Positions 9,112 to 18,421 of a stretch of DNA of 64,000 bases are shown here, one piece after another (positions within the stretch are counted from its first letter, which is position 1; each line of letters starts with the position of its first letter). The stretch comes from Streptomyces abikoensis (GTDB lineage: Bacteria; Actinomycetota; Actinomycetes; Streptomycetales; Streptomycetaceae). The position numbers and the translations under genes were made by a program. The stretch is from NCBI RefSeq assembly GCF_014648775.1, contig NZ_BMRT01000002.1, forward strand, positions 744,001 through 808,000, written 5' to 3'. The notes below the pieces were generated by a model. It was not told where the DNA came from. It searched no databases and saw only the letters and a program-made list of their open reading frames with translations.

Positions 9112-11517
9112 ATGGCACAGGGTTCGAGCACGGGATCGGTCCAGGTGACGCACACGGGCACGTCGCGCTGGCGGCGGCGTACGGGCGAGTACGACTCCCT
9201 GGCCTCCGCCCTGGAGGCGGCGGCCGACGGCGATGTGCTGTCCGTCGCGCCCGGAACATACCGGGAGAATCTGATCGTCTCCCGGCCCGTCACCCTGCGG
9301 GGCGGCGAGGGCGGGCGGGGCACGGTGCGGATCGCCCCGACCGAGGGCGTCGCGGTGACCGTGCGCGCCTCGGCGACGCTGCGCGACCTGCTGATCGAGG
9401 GGCATGACGCGTCCGCGCCGGCACTGCTCGTCGAGGACGGCGCGCCGGAGCTCGCGGACCTGCGGGTGGTGACGCGCTCGGCGGCCGGCATCGAGGTGCG
9501 CGACGGCGCCCGGCCCACGGTGCGCCGCTGCACCGTCGACAATCCGGGGGGCGTCGGCATCAGCGTGCTGGACGGCGCGACCGGGCTCTTCGAGGACTGC
9601 GAGGTGGTGGCGGCGGGCCAGTCGGGCGTCACGGTGCGCGGCGGCGCCGCGCCGCGCCTGGAGCGCTGCCGGGTGCACCACACCCGGGGGGCGGGCCTGT
9701 CGCTGACGGGCGAGGGCAGCACCCTGGAGGCCGTCGGCTGCGAGGTGTACGAGATCCAGGGGACGGGCGTCCAGCTGACCTCCCGGGCCACCGGGCTGCT
9801 GACGGACTGCCGGGTGCACCGCACGTCCGCCGACGGCGTGACCCTGGACACCGACGCCGTGCTGTCGCTGACCGACTGCGACATCCACGACGTCCCGGAG
9901 AACGCGATCGACCTGCGCTCCCGCTCGGTGTTGACGATGACGCGCTCGGCGGTGCGCCGCTTCGGACGCAACGGCCTGTCCGTGTGGGATCCGGGCACGC
10001 GCGTGGAGGCCGGGCAGTGCGAGATCCACGACAGCACGGGCGACTACCCGGCGGTGTGGGTGAGCGACGGCGCGGGCGCCGAGCTGGTCTCCTGCCGGGT
10101 GCACGACGTGCCGGACGCGCTGTTCGTCCTGGACCGGGAGTCCAGCGCGGACGTCACCGACAGCGATCTGGCGCGGGTGCGCGGCACGGCGGTCTCCGTG
10201 AGCGGCGGGGCGACCGCGCGGCTGGCCGACTGCCGGATCCGGGAGGCGACCACGGGCGTCTGGTTCCGGGGCCACGGCAGCGGGGGCACCCTGAGCGGCT
10301 GCGCCGTCGACGCGACGTCGACCGGCGTCATCGTCACCAAGGGCGCGGACCCGCTCGTCGAGCGCTGCACGGTCACCTCCCCGAGGGAGGCCGGCTTCTA
10401 CGTCTCCGCCGAGGGGCGCGGCACCTTCGACGGCTGCCGGGTGACGGGCAGCGCCGGCTACGGCTTCCACGTCATCGACGGCTGCCGGTCGACGCTGACG
10501 GCGTGCCGCACCGAGCGGTGCGCGCGCGGCGGCTACGAGTTCGCCGAGGACGGCCCGGTCAGCCGGGGCTGCACCAGCGACGAGGACACCGTGCGGCACC
10601 GGGCCGCGGTGCCCGCCGTGGAGCGGGCGGCACGGCCGCCCGACCGGGGGGCGCCGGGGGTGCCGGCCCAGCGCTCCCCCGCCGCCGCCGACCCGCCGCC
10701 CGCCGGGGCCTCGCGCACGGCCGCGGCGGCGCTGGCCGAACTGGACGCGCTGGTGGGCCTGGAGAGCGTCAAGCGCGAGGTGCGGGCCCTGACGGACATG
10801 CTCGAGGTCGGGCGGCGGCGCCGGCTGGCCGGGCTGAAGGCGGCCTCCCCCCGCCGGCATCTGGTCTTCACCGGCTCGCCGGGCACCGGGAAGACCACCG
10901 TGGCCCGCCTCTACGGGGAGATCCTCGCCTCCCTCGGGGTGCTGGAGCGCGGCCATCTGGTGGAGGTGGCCCGGGTGGACCTGGTGGGCGAGCACATCGG
11001 CTCCACCGCGCTGCGCACCCAGGAGGCCTTCGACCGGGCGCGCGGCGGGGTGCTGTTCATCGACGAGGCGTACGCGCTGTGCCCCGAGGACTCCGGGCGG
11101 GACTTCGGCCGGGAGGCCATCGACACGCTGGTGAAGCTGATGGAGGACCACCGCGACGAGGTCGTGGTCATCGTCGCCGGGTACACCGCCGAGATGCAGC
11201 GCTTCCTGACCGTCAACCCCGGTGTGGCGTCCCGTTTCTCACGCACCATCACCTTCGGCGACTACGCGCCGGAGGAGCTGCTGCGCATCGTGCGGCAGCA
11301 GGCCGACGAGCACGAGTACCGGATCAGCGACGAGGCCGCCGAGGCGCTGCTGCGGTACTTCACCGACATCCCCAAGGGGCCGGCCTTCGGCAACGGCCGC
11401 ACCGCCCGCCGCACCTTCGAGGCGATGGTCGAGCGGCACGCGGGCCGGGTGGCGCAGCTGGCCGCGCCCAGCAAGGACGACCTCACCCTCCTGTACGCGG
11501 GGGACCTGCCCGAATGA
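9112..11517 (+). CDS. Beta-helix repeat protein fused to a CbxX-type AAA+ ATPase
   Basis: ATG at 9112 gives an 801-residue protein. Residues about 25-490 are a long series of parallel beta-helix repeats: DSLASALEAAADGDVLSVAPGTY at the start, then many units with a C-x-V/I-x3 core and Asn/Asp/Gly turns, as in NosD and pectate-lyase-like folds. A Pro/Ala linker follows. Residues about 540-801 form a CbxX/CfqX AAA+ domain with Walker A GSPGTGKTT (near 588), Walker B VLFIDEAY (near 647) and an arginine-finger region ending FGNGRTARRTFE. The AAA part resembles EccA of type VII secretion and CbbX. No signal peptide is seen, so the beta-helix is probably cytoplasmic and may recruit a partner. Confidence 0.85.
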   Translation: MAQGSSTGSVQVTHTGTSRWRRRTGEYDSLASALEAAADGDVLSVAPGTYRENLIVSRPVTLRGGEGGRGTVRIAPTEGVAVTVRASATLRDLLIEGHDASAPALLVEDGAPELADLRVVTRSAAGIEVRDGARPTVRRCTVDNPGGVGISVLDGATGLFEDCEVVAAGQSGVTVRGGAAPRLERCRVHHTRGAGLSLTGEGSTLEAVGCEVYEIQGTGVQLTSRATGLLTDCRVHRTSADGVTLDTDAVLSLTDCDIHDVPENAIDLRSRSVLTMTRSAVRRFGRNGLSVWDPGTRVEAGQCEIHDSTGDYPAVWVSDGAGAELVSCRVHDVPDALFVLDRESSADVTDSDLARVRGTAVSVSGGATARLADCRIREATTGVWFRGHGSGGTLSGCAVDATSTGVIVTKGADPLVERCTVTSPREAGFYVSAEGRGTFDGCRVTGSAGYGFHVIDGCRSTLTACRTERCARGGYEFAEDGPVSRGCTSDEDTVRHRAAVPAVERAARPPDRGAPGVPAQRSPAAADPPPAGASRTAAAALAELDALVGLESVKREVRALTDMLEVGRRRRLAGLKAASPRRHLVFTGSPGTGKTTVARLYGEILASLGVLERGHLVEVARVDLVGEHIGSTALRTQEAFDRARGGVLFIDEAYALCPEDSGRDFGREAIDTLVKLMEDHRDEVVVIVAGYTAEMQRFLTVNPGVASRFSRTITFGDYAPEELLRIVRQQADEHEYRISDEAAEALLRYFTDIPKGPAFGNGRTARRTFEAMVERHAGRVAQLAAPSKDDLTLLYAGDLPE

Positions 11518-11656
11518 GGGCGAACCGGGTTGTGGGAAAAGGTGCGGGAAAAAGGGGGAGCCCGGAAGTGGCCTGAGCGAAACCGTTCGTTGTCGTTCGC
11601 GCGTGAAAGGATGTGTGCGCATCATGGGCGGCGGTCGGCCGGCAAGGAGGGACCGC

Positions 11657-12505
11657 GTGAGCGACCAGCAGAATCTCCTGGCGGAGCAGCGGCGCGCCCT
11701 GATCCTCGACGAGGTCAGGCGGCGCGGCGGGGTGCGGGTCAACGAGCTGACGCGGCGCCTGAACGTCTCGGACATGACGGTCCGCCGCGACCTGGACGCG
11801 CTGGCCCGGCAGGGCGTCGTGGAGAAGGTCCACGGCGGCGCGGTGCCGGTCGCGGAGGCGACCACGCACGAGCCCGGCTTCGAGGCGAAGTCGGCCCTGG
11901 AGCTCGGCGCCAAGGAGGACATCGCGCGGGCGGCGGCCCGCATGGCCGCGCGCGGCGCGGCCATCGCGGTGGCGGGCGGGACGACGGCCTTCGCCCTGGC
12001 CCAGCGGCTGGTGGACGTCCCCGATCTGACGGTGGTCACCAACTCGGTACGGGTGGCCGATGTGTTCCACACCAACCGGCACTCGATGTCGGCGAACGGG
12101 CCGCAGGCCCGTCCGGGCGCGGCCACGGTCGTCCTGACGGGCGGGGTGCGCACGCCGTCGGACACACTGGTGGGGCCGGTCGCGGACGCGGCGATCCGGT
12201 CGCTCCACTTCGACGTGCTGTTCATCGGGGTGCACGGGATATCCGTGGAGGCGGGGCTGTCGACGCCCAACCTCGCGGAGGCCGAGACCAACCGCCATTT
12301 CGTCCGCTCCGCCCGGCGCGTCGTGGTGCTGGCCGACCACACCAAGTGGGGCACGGTGGGGCTCAGTTCGTTCGCCGCGCTGGACGACGTCCATGTGCTG
12401 GTGACCGACGGGGGCCTGCCGCCGCGCGCCCGCGCGGAGATCGCCGAGCGCCTGCCGGAGCTGGTGGTGGCCGAGGCCGGGAGCGGCAAGGGCGCGCGGG
12501 CCTGA
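11657..12505 (+). CDS. DeoR-family transcriptional regulator
   Basis: GTG at 11657 is the best start because AAGGAGG lies 6 nt upstream; a longer form from ATG at 11624 is possible. The 282-residue protein has an N-terminal DeoR winged helix (RALILDEVRRRGGVRVNELTRRLNVSDMTVRRDLDAL) and a C-terminal DeoRC sensor domain resembling sugar-phosphate isomerases (AVAGGTTAFALAQ, VVVLADHTKWG). Such regulators usually repress sugar catabolism genes and respond to a sugar phosphate. The nearest downstream gene is on the other strand, so no target is evident. Confidence 0.9.
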   Translation: MSDQQNLLAEQRRALILDEVRRRGGVRVNELTRRLNVSDMTVRRDLDALARQGVVEKVHGGAVPVAEATTHEPGFEAKSALELGAKEDIARAAARMAARGAAIAVAGGTTAFALAQRLVDVPDLTVVTNSVRVADVFHTNRHSMSANGPQARPGAATVVLTGGVRTPSDTLVGPVADAAIRSLHFDVLFIGVHGISVEAGLSTPNLAEAETNRHFVRSARRVVVLADHTKWGTVGLSSFAALDDVHVLVTDGGLPPRARAEIAERLPELVVAEAGSGKGARA

Positions 12506-12510
12506 GCCGA

Positions 12511-13620
12511 TCAGCCGGGCCAGCGGCCGGTCGACAGGAAGGCGTCGATGGCCATGGCGTAGGGCTGGATGTCCAGGCCCTCCGCGGCGAGCCAGGCGTC
12601 GGAGTAGTACTTGTCGAGGTAGCGGTCGCCGGGGTCGCAGATGAGGGTGACGACGCTGCCCGCGCGGCCCTCGGCGACCATCTCCGCGACGATCTTCAGC
12701 GCGCTCCACAGGCCGGTGCCGGTGGAGCCGCCGGCCTTGCGGCCGAGGGCCGTCTCCAGGGCGCGCACGGCCGCGACGGTGGCGGCGTCCGGGACCTTCA
12801 TCATCCGGTCGATCGCGGCGGCGAGGAAGCTGGGTTCCATGCGGGGCCGGCCGATGCCCTCGATGCGGGAGCCGCGGTCGCTGGTCGCGTCGGGGTCGTT
12901 GTCCCGCCAGCCCTCGAAGAAGCAGGAGTTCTCCGGGTCGGCGACGCACACCCGGGTGTCGTACTGCATGTAGCGCGTGTAGCGGGCGATGGTGGCCGAG
13001 GTGCCGCCGGTGCCCGCGGTGGCGACGATCCAGGCGGGCTCGGGGTGGCGCTCCAGCCGCAACTGGCTGTAGATCGCCTCGGCGATGTTGTTGTTGCCCC
13101 GCCAGTCCGTGGCCCGTTCGGCGTAGGTGAACTGGTCGATGTAGTGTCCGCCGGACCGCTCCGCGAGGGCCGCCGCCTCCGCGTACATCGTCCGGGGGTC
13201 GTCCACGAAATGGCACCGGCCGCCCTGGAACTCGATCAGCCGGCACTTCTCCCGGCTCGTCGTGCGCGGCATGACGGCGATGAAGGGAACGCCGATCAGC
13301 TGGGCGAAATAGGCCTCGGAGATGGCGGTGGAGCCGCTGGACGCCTCGATCACCGCGACCTCGGGGCGGATCCAGCCGTTGCAGAGACCGTAGAGGAAGA
13401 GCGAGCGGGCGAGGCGGTGCTTGAGGCTGCCGGTGGGATGGGTGCTCTCGTCCTTGAGGTAGAGGTCGACGCCCCACTCGGCGGGCAGCGGGAAGCGCAG
13501 CAGATGGGTGTCGGCGGAACGGTTGGCGTCCGCCTGGACCTTGCGGACCGCCTCCTTCAGCCAGGAGCGGTAGGCCGCGTCGCCGCGGTCGACGTCGATG
13601 GTGCGCACGGTGCCGGTCAC
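12511..13620 (-). CDS. cds1: Cds1-type L-cysteine desulfhydrase / cysteine synthase fold
   Basis: This 369-residue PLP enzyme is close to the mycobacterial Cds1 (Rv3684) family. It shares RSADTHLLR, the PLP-lysine motif [11 protein letters not shown] with Lys67, [35 protein letters not shown] and the glycine loop [12 protein letters not shown]. Cds1 breaks L-cysteine into pyruvate, ammonia and hydrogen sulfide, and members are often annotated as cysteine synthases. The start is GTG at 13620. It ends 5 bp from the stop of the convergent DeoR gene, and no other sulfur gene is nearby. Confidence 0.85.
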   Translation of the reverse strand: MTGTVRTIDVDRGDAAYRSWLKEAVRKVQADANRSADTHLLRFPLPAEWGVDLYLKDESTHPTGSLKHRLARSLFLYGLCNGWIRPEVAVIEASSGSTAISEAYFAQLIGVPFIAVMPRTTSREKCRLIEFQGGRCHFVDDPRTMYAEAAALAERSGGHYIDQFTYAERATDWRGNNNIAEAIYSQLRLERHPEPAWIVATAGTGGTSATIARYTRYMQYDTRVCVADPENSCFFEGWRDNDPDATSDRGSRIEGIGRPRMEPSFLAAAIDRMMKVPDAATVAAVRALETALGRKAGGSTGTGLWSALKIVAEMVAEGRAGSVVTLICDPGDRYLDKYYSDAWLAAEGLDIQPYAMAIDAFLSTGRWPG

Positions 13621-13756
13621 ACGCCGCTCCTCATGGTTCCGAATGGACTCACACGGATCACTCGGGCGTTTCGATCATAAAGGGGCACTGGTGCGCCGGC
13701 CTGCTCACGGGCAGACTGCGCACGGGACAGCGATTTCGGCCGAGGGGCGGTGCACC

Positions 13757-14095
13757 GTGACGGAACCGGAGTTCAGCGCGACAGGGGTGCGGATAGAACG
13801 GGCGCACCGCAATCTGACCCGGGCCGGCCAGGTGAGGATCCAGGACGGCCGGCTACGGCTGCTGACCAGCTACGGCCGGGAGATCGACAGCGCGCCGGTG
13901 GACTCGGTGCGGGCCGGCAAGCCCTGGTTCGCCGCCCGGGACCGGGCCCGTGCCACCGTCAACGGCAATCGCTACGTCCTCACGCTGGGCGGTCCCGAGG
14001 GCGCCGGGGAGGTGGGCTCTACCACGGGCGAGGCGGAGGTCAACCGCTTCCTCGAGGTGGTGCGGTCGGCGCACGGAAGCACGGTGAAGCACTGA
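13757..14095 (+). CDS. Small conserved Streptomyces protein
   Basis: GTG at 13757, with a purine-rich GAGGGGCGG upstream, gives 112 residues (VTEPEFSATGVRIERAHRNL). The sequence alternates hydrophobic and charged residues in short beta-strand-like stretches (QVRIQDGRLRLLTSYGREID), suggesting a small all-beta cytoplasmic fold. I do not recognise a functional domain. A longer frame runs upstream to 13598, but that part reads like noncoding DNA and overlaps the cds1 start. Confidence 0.65.
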   Translation: MTEPEFSATGVRIERAHRNLTRAGQVRIQDGRLRLLTSYGREIDSAPVDSVRAGKPWFAARDRARATVNGNRYVLTLGGPEGAGEVGSTTGEAEVNRFLEVVRSAHGSTVKH

Positions 14096-14292
14096 CGGGT
14101 GCAGGAGTTGCGAACACGGCTGCGAGAGTCGACCCTTGACTCATATTGGCATCACCGAGGGTCCATCGGTGGTCACCGAAGCGGTCCGGGCCGCCGGGCG
14201 GGCCGGCCGAAGGCGCCGCGGGACCGTGTCGGGCGTGTGTCGCACCGTCCATCGGAATCAGGCTAGCCCTACTTCTTCCGGGAGTCGCAGCC

Positions 14293-14892
14293 GTGATCAG
14301 CCGAGTGAACAAGCACTGCACCGTTGAGCTCCAGGCCCTCCCGCCGCGCATCGGGCAAGTGCGCAGAATCGTATCTGCGCAGTTGCGGTACTGGCATCTC
14401 GACGCCCTCATCGACCTTGCCGCGCTCGGCGTCACCGAGCTGCTGACCAATGTTCACCAGCATGCCGAACCGGACAAACGCTGCACGGTGGAGATCGACC
14501 TCGTGCCGTCCCGGCTGACCGTCTCGGTGCGGGACCACGATCCCCGGCTGCCCTCGATCGGCGATGCCGACACCGGCAGCACCCACGGCAGGGGGCTGGC
14601 GCTCGTCGCGGCGCTCAGCTCCAGCTGGGGGGTGCAGCAGCGGCACGACGGTGGGAAGGTCGTCTGGTTCACCCTGGCCGTGCCCACCGCCGCCCCGGCG
14701 GCGCCACCGCGCTCCGCGCGGAGCGCGGGCACCGTCACCCCCTTCACCCGGCCCGTCCAGGTCCTCCATGGTGGGCCCGCCCTGGAGGACCTGGACGAGC
14801 TGGAGGACCCCGCGTTCACGGGGACGGCGGCCAGACCGCGCCGCGCGGTGCCGCGCCTCCACGCCCCCGTCCGGTCCGCCGTCCCGGGCTGA
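14293..14892 (+). CDS. RsbW-like ATP-binding (anti-sigma type) protein
   Basis: GTG at 14293 gives a 199-residue protein with a GHKL ATPase fold: ALGVTELLTNVHQHAEPDKRC (N box), VRDHDPRLP (G1 box) and THGRGLALVAALSSSWGV (G2 box). Streptomycetes carry many such single-domain proteins, and some are serine kinases or anti-sigma factors related to RsbW. The C-terminal 60 residues are a Pro/Arg-rich tail with no recognised domain. No anti-anti-sigma or sigma gene is adjacent, so the partner must be encoded elsewhere. TTGACT at 14136 is a possible -35 for this gene. Confidence 0.85.
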   Translation: MISRVNKHCTVELQALPPRIGQVRRIVSAQLRYWHLDALIDLAALGVTELLTNVHQHAEPDKRCTVEIDLVPSRLTVSVRDHDPRLPSIGDADTGSTHGRGLALVAALSSSWGVQQRHDGGKVVWFTLAVPTAAPAAPPRSARSAGTVTPFTRPVQVLHGGPALEDLDELEDPAFTGTAARPRRAVPRLHAPVRSAVPG

Positions 14893-14920
14893 AGCGGAGG
14901 ACGGCGGACCGGACGATCCG

Positions 14921-16141
14921 TCAGCCGAGCAGGGCCAGCGGGTCGTCGAGGACGGGCTGCCAGGCCGCTTCGGCCGCGCCGATGAGGCTGTTGAAGTCCA
15001 GGGTGCAGGGGAGGATGGGGACGCCACCGCTGCGGCCCCACAGGCTGCGGTCGGCGACGACCGCGCGCAGCCGCTCGGGGTCGGCCTCCAACAGCTCGCG
15101 GTGGAGGCCGCCGAGGAGGATGCGGTCGGGGTTGAGGATGTTCACCAGCCCGGCCAGGCCCAGGCCCAGCCGGTCGACGATCAGCTCGGCGGCGGCCCGG
15201 ACGGACGGGTCGTCGTATTCCGAGCGCAGCAGGTCACGGGCCTGCTGGAGCAGTGAGACGGCGGGGCCCGGAGCGCGCCCGGCGGCGGTGAGGAAGGCCA
15301 GCGGGTCGGTCTCGACGTCGAGGCAGCCGCGGCTGCCGCAGTGACAGGGCAGGCCCGCGGGGTTGACGGTGAGGTGCCCCACCTCCAGGGCCAGCCCGGA
15401 ACTGCCGCTGTGCAGCCGTCCGTCGAGGACGAGCGCGCCGCCCACGCCCCGGTGGCCGGTGGCCACGCACAGCAGATGGCGGGCGCCGCGGCCCGCGCCG
15501 TGGCGGTGCTCGGCGAGGGCCGCGAGATTGACGTCGTTGCCCGTGACGCCCGGGACGGGTGAGGCGTCCGGGCCCAGGACCCCGGACTTGGCGAGGGCCT
15601 CGTCGAACAGCTCGCGCACGGGGGCGCCGACGGGCCAGGACAGGTGCAGCGGGTTGAGGGCCGTCCCCTCGGGTTCGGCGACGGCCGACGGCACGGCGAG
15701 CCCGGCGCCCAGACAGCGCCGCCCGGACTCCCGGAGCAGCGCGGCCCCGGCCTCGACGACGGCGTCGATGATGTGCGCGGGGTCGGCGGGCACGTCCATG
15801 CAGCCGGGGGCCGTGGCGACCATCCGGCCGCCCAGGCCGACCAGCGCGGCGCGATAGCCGTCGGCGTGGATCTGCGCGGCGAGCACGACGGGCCCGCGCG
15901 GTGCGATGGACAGCCGGTGGGAGGGCCTGCCCTGGGAACCGGCGGCCACCGGGCGCGGGTCGACCTGGATCAGGCCGAGCGCCTCCAGCTCCGCCGCGAC
16001 GGCACCGGCGGTCGCCCGGGTCACCCCGAGCTCGGTGGTGAGGACGGCGCGCGTGGGGGCGCGACCGGTGTGTACGAGCTCAAGGGCGGGGCCGAGGGCG
16101 CCCCGTCCCCGCTCCAAACGTGTTGTCCGAGTCTGCGTCAC
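14921..16141 (-). CDS. ROK-family transcriptional regulator
   Basis: The start is GTG at 16141 (VTQTRTTRLERGRG), giving 406 residues; the open frame extends further but into the divergent promoter. Residues about 10-70 are a winged helix-turn-helix (TRAVLTTELGVTRATAGAVAAELEALG). The rest is a ROK fold with the zinc motif CHCGSRGCLDVE. Kinase motifs are degenerate, so it is a regulator of the NagC/XylR kind rather than a sugar kinase. It is back to back with an MFS gene that starts only 17 bp away, so it almost certainly controls that transporter. Confidence 0.9.
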   Translation of the reverse strand: MTQTRTTRLERGRGALGPALELVHTGRAPTRAVLTTELGVTRATAGAVAAELEALGLIQVDPRPVAAGSQGRPSHRLSIAPRGPVVLAAQIHADGYRAALVGLGGRMVATAPGCMDVPADPAHIIDAVVEAGAALLRESGRRCLGAGLAVPSAVAEPEGTALNPLHLSWPVGAPVRELFDEALAKSGVLGPDASPVPGVTGNDVNLAALAEHRHGAGRGARHLLCVATGHRGVGGALVLDGRLHSGSSGLALEVGHLTVNPAGLPCHCGSRGCLDVETDPLAFLTAAGRAPGPAVSLLQQARDLLRSEYDDPSVRAAAELIVDRLGLGLAGLVNILNPDRILLGGLHRELLEADPERLRAVVADRSLWGRSGGVPILPCTLDFNSLIGAAEAAWQPVLDDPLALLG

Positions 16142-16152
16142 GCCTCTATTCT
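16123..16152 (+). promoter_or_regulatory. Promoter of the MFS gene; leaderless start predicted
   Basis: TTGTCC at 16123-16128 and TATTCT at 16147-16152 are separated by 18 bp and followed 6 nt later by GTG at 16159. Transcription should therefore begin at or next to the start codon. This explains why the MFS gene has no ribosome-binding site. The -35 lies inside the ROK coding sequence and the -10 in the 17-bp gap between the two genes, so ROK binding here would block both directions. Confidence 0.6.
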
Positions 16153-16158
16153 GACTTT

Positions 16159-17409
16159 GTGCCGACGCTAAACAAAATACGGACGGCCATCCTCGGAGAA
16201 CCACGAGTAACCTCCGGCACCGACGCCCTCCGTCCCCTTCGTTCCGCCCTGACCCTTTTCTTCGCCCTCGACGGCTTCCTTTTCGCCGGCTGGGTGGTCC
16301 GCATTCCCGCGATCAAGCAGCAGACGGGCGCCTCCGACGGTGCTCTGGGGCTCGCTCTGCTCGGCGTGTCGGCCGGAGCGGTCGCCACGATGACGCTGAC
16401 CGGACGGCTGTGCCGGCGCTTCGGCAGCCATCCGGTGACCGTCGTCGCCGCCCTCCTGATGTCCCTCGGCATCGCGCTGCCCCCGCTGACGCGCTCCCCG
16501 CTCGCCCTCGGCCTGGTGCTGCTGGTCTTCGGCGCCGCCTACGGCGGCCTCAACGTCGCGATGAACAGCGCGGCCGTCGACCTCGTCGCGGCGCTGCGCA
16601 GACCCGTGATGCCGAGCTTCCACGCCGCGTTCAGCGTCGGGGGCATGCTCGGCGCGGGGCTCGGCGCCCTGCTCGCCGGCCGGCTGTCCGTCACCGCGCA
16701 CCTGCTGCTCCTCACCGCGACCGGCCTGATCGCCGGCGCGGCGGCGGGCCGCGTCCTCCTCGCCCACACGCCGCCGCCCCGCAAGGGGCCCAGCCACCGA
16801 CCGCCCGCATCTGTCGTCACACGGACCGACTCCGAGGGACGCGGGAAACCGCGCGAACGGCGCCTCGTCACCGTCTTCGGCCTGATCGCCCTGTGCACCG
16901 CCTACGGGGAGGGCGCGCTCGCGGACTGGGGCGCGCTCCATCTGCGGCAGGACCTCGCCGCCCCGGCCGGGCTCGCCGCCCTCGGCTACTCCGTCTTCGC
17001 GCTCGCCATGACGCTCGGCCGGCTGAGCGGCACCGCCCTCCTGGAACGGCTGGGGCAGACGAGACTGCTGGTGGCCGGGGGTACGACGGCCGCGCTGGGC
17101 ATGCTGCTGGGCTCGCTGGCCCCGTCGGTGTGGGCGGCCCTCGCCGGGTTCGCGATCACCGGGCTGGGGCTGGCCAACATCTTCCCGGTCGCGGTCGGCA
17201 GGGCCGGTGAGCTGGCCGGTCCGGGCGGTGTGGCCGCCGCCTCCACCTTCGGCTACGGCGGCATGCTGCTGGGACCGCCGGCCATCGGCATCCTCGCCGA
17301 GCGCTTCTCGCTGCCCCTGGCGCTCACCACGGTCGCCGCGCTGGCGGCGGGGTCGGCGCTCGTCGCGTACGCCACCCGCCGGGCGGGCGCCGTTGTCAGT
17401 GCCGGCTGA
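16159..17409 (+). CDS. MFS transporter next to a ROK regulator
   Basis: This 416-residue major facilitator starts at GTG 16159, supported by the promoter geometry. An ATG 39 bp upstream would overlap the divergent ROK gene and is less likely. Helix 1 is SALTLFFALDGFLFAGWVVRIPAIKQQTGA and the loop between helices 2 and 3 reads GRLCRRFGSHPV, close to the MFS signature. Twelve hydrophobic segments can be traced. The family includes YbjJ-like carriers of unclear substrate. Divergence from a ROK regulator points to a sugar, glycoside or related ligand, which is inference. Confidence 0.85.
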   Translation: MPTLNKIRTAILGEPRVTSGTDALRPLRSALTLFFALDGFLFAGWVVRIPAIKQQTGASDGALGLALLGVSAGAVATMTLTGRLCRRFGSHPVTVVAALLMSLGIALPPLTRSPLALGLVLLVFGAAYGGLNVAMNSAAVDLVAALRRPVMPSFHAAFSVGGMLGAGLGALLAGRLSVTAHLLLLTATGLIAGAAAGRVLLAHTPPPRKGPSHRPPASVVTRTDSEGRGKPRERRLVTVFGLIALCTAYGEGALADWGALHLRQDLAAPAGLAALGYSVFALAMTLGRLSGTALLERLGQTRLLVAGGTTAALGMLLGSLAPSVWAALAGFAITGLGLANIFPVAVGRAGELAGPGGVAAASTFGYGGMLLGPPAIGILAERFSLPLALTTVAALAAGSALVAYATRRAGAVVSAG

Positions 17410-17448
17410 CACCATGGAGGAAACACGGCGACCGCGGGGGTGGGCACG

Positions 17449-18342
17449 ATGAGCGAGCAGAACGAGGGCTGGCTCTGCGCGGGCCCACGGTGGAGCGCCT
17501 CGGGCCCGGCGCTGGTCTGGCGCCACCCACGGCACGGGGAGCGGCTCTCCCCCCTGCCGCCGGACCGGCCGCTGGCCTTCACCACGGGCGCCGCCCGGAG
17601 TTGCGTCGGAGTACGCAGGGCCGGGCGCCACACGCCGTGCCCGACCGCTGGGACGATCCCGCCGTCAGCGGTCTCGGCCCAATGCCCGGAGTGCGCCCGT
17701 CTGGACCGTTCGCACTCGGTCGCGGCGGACACGATCGCCGACGACCCGCGCCCGTACGACCTCTACCTCGCCTGGTTCGCCCCCGGCCTGATAAAAGTCG
17801 GCATCACGGCCGCCGAACGGAAGGGCACCCGCCTCCTCGAACAGGCCGCCCTGTCCTCGGCGCTCCTCGCCCGGGGCCCGCTGATGGCGGCCCGCCGGGC
17901 GGAGGCGGTGCTGGGCACGGCGCTGGCGGTCCCGGACCGCTTCCCGTACGCGGCGAAGCGGGCGGCGCGCCACCCCGTCCCCCCGCAGGAGCGGCGCACG
18001 ACGGACCTGGCCCGGATACACGCCCAGGCCCTGGCCCTGGCCGCCCTGCCGGAATCGCTGACGCGACACCCCTTCTCCCCGACGCACCACGACACGGCGT
18101 ACCACCTGGACCGGATACGCCCGGGCGAGGCTGTCGTCGAGCTCGCCCCCGACCGCACAGTCGCGGGCCGGGTGACGGCGGTAGCCGGCCCGGACGTCTA
18201 CCTGGAGGCGACGGACGGACGCCCCCTGCTGCTGGACGCCCGCAAGCTCGCGGGCTGGCCCCTCACCGCCGCGGATCCCTCCGCCCCGACGACGGCGACG
18301 GCCCGGCCGGGGACGGCGGGCCCGCAGGACGCCCTGTTCTGA
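17449..18342 (+). CDS. DUF2797 domain protein
   Basis: ATG at 17449 (MSEQNEGWLCAGPRW) gives about 297 residues; a GTG 9 bp upstream is an alternative. The N-terminal part holds a Cys cluster (SCVGVRR, CPTAG, QCPECARLD) that could bind zinc. The middle (PYDLYLAWFAPGLIKVGITAAERKGTRLLEQA) is the conserved core of DUF2797 and resembles the strand-helix pattern of GIY-YIG-like domains. The biochemical role of the family is unknown. It lies 39 bp after the MFS gene on the same strand and might be cotranscribed. Confidence 0.8.
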   Translation: MSEQNEGWLCAGPRWSASGPALVWRHPRHGERLSPLPPDRPLAFTTGAARSCVGVRRAGRHTPCPTAGTIPPSAVSAQCPECARLDRSHSVAADTIADDPRPYDLYLAWFAPGLIKVGITAAERKGTRLLEQAALSSALLARGPLMAARRAEAVLGTALAVPDRFPYAAKRAARHPVPPQERRTTDLARIHAQALALAALPESLTRHPFSPTHHDTAYHLDRIRPGEAVVELAPDRTVAGRVTAVAGPDVYLEATDGRPLLLDARKLAGWPLTAADPSAPTTATARPGTAGPQDALF

Positions 18343-18421
18343 CGACGGCCGCCGGGCCGCAGGACGCCTCCGAAGCGGCAGCCCGGCCGGCCCGGCCTCC
18401 CCTTCACCGCCGGAAAACGGC

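Noticed and set aside
7998..11151. Long minus-strand open frames opposite the membrane protein and beta-helix/AAA+ genes
   Set aside because: Arg/Pro/His-rich translations without domains, opposite genes with clear motifs. They arise from the high-GC third-position bias.
11483..13477. Minus-strand open frame of 664 codons covering the DeoR and cds1 region
   Set aside because: It is out of frame with cds1 and antisense to DeoR, with a repetitive Arg/Gly/Pro composition. Both real genes have complete domain motifs.
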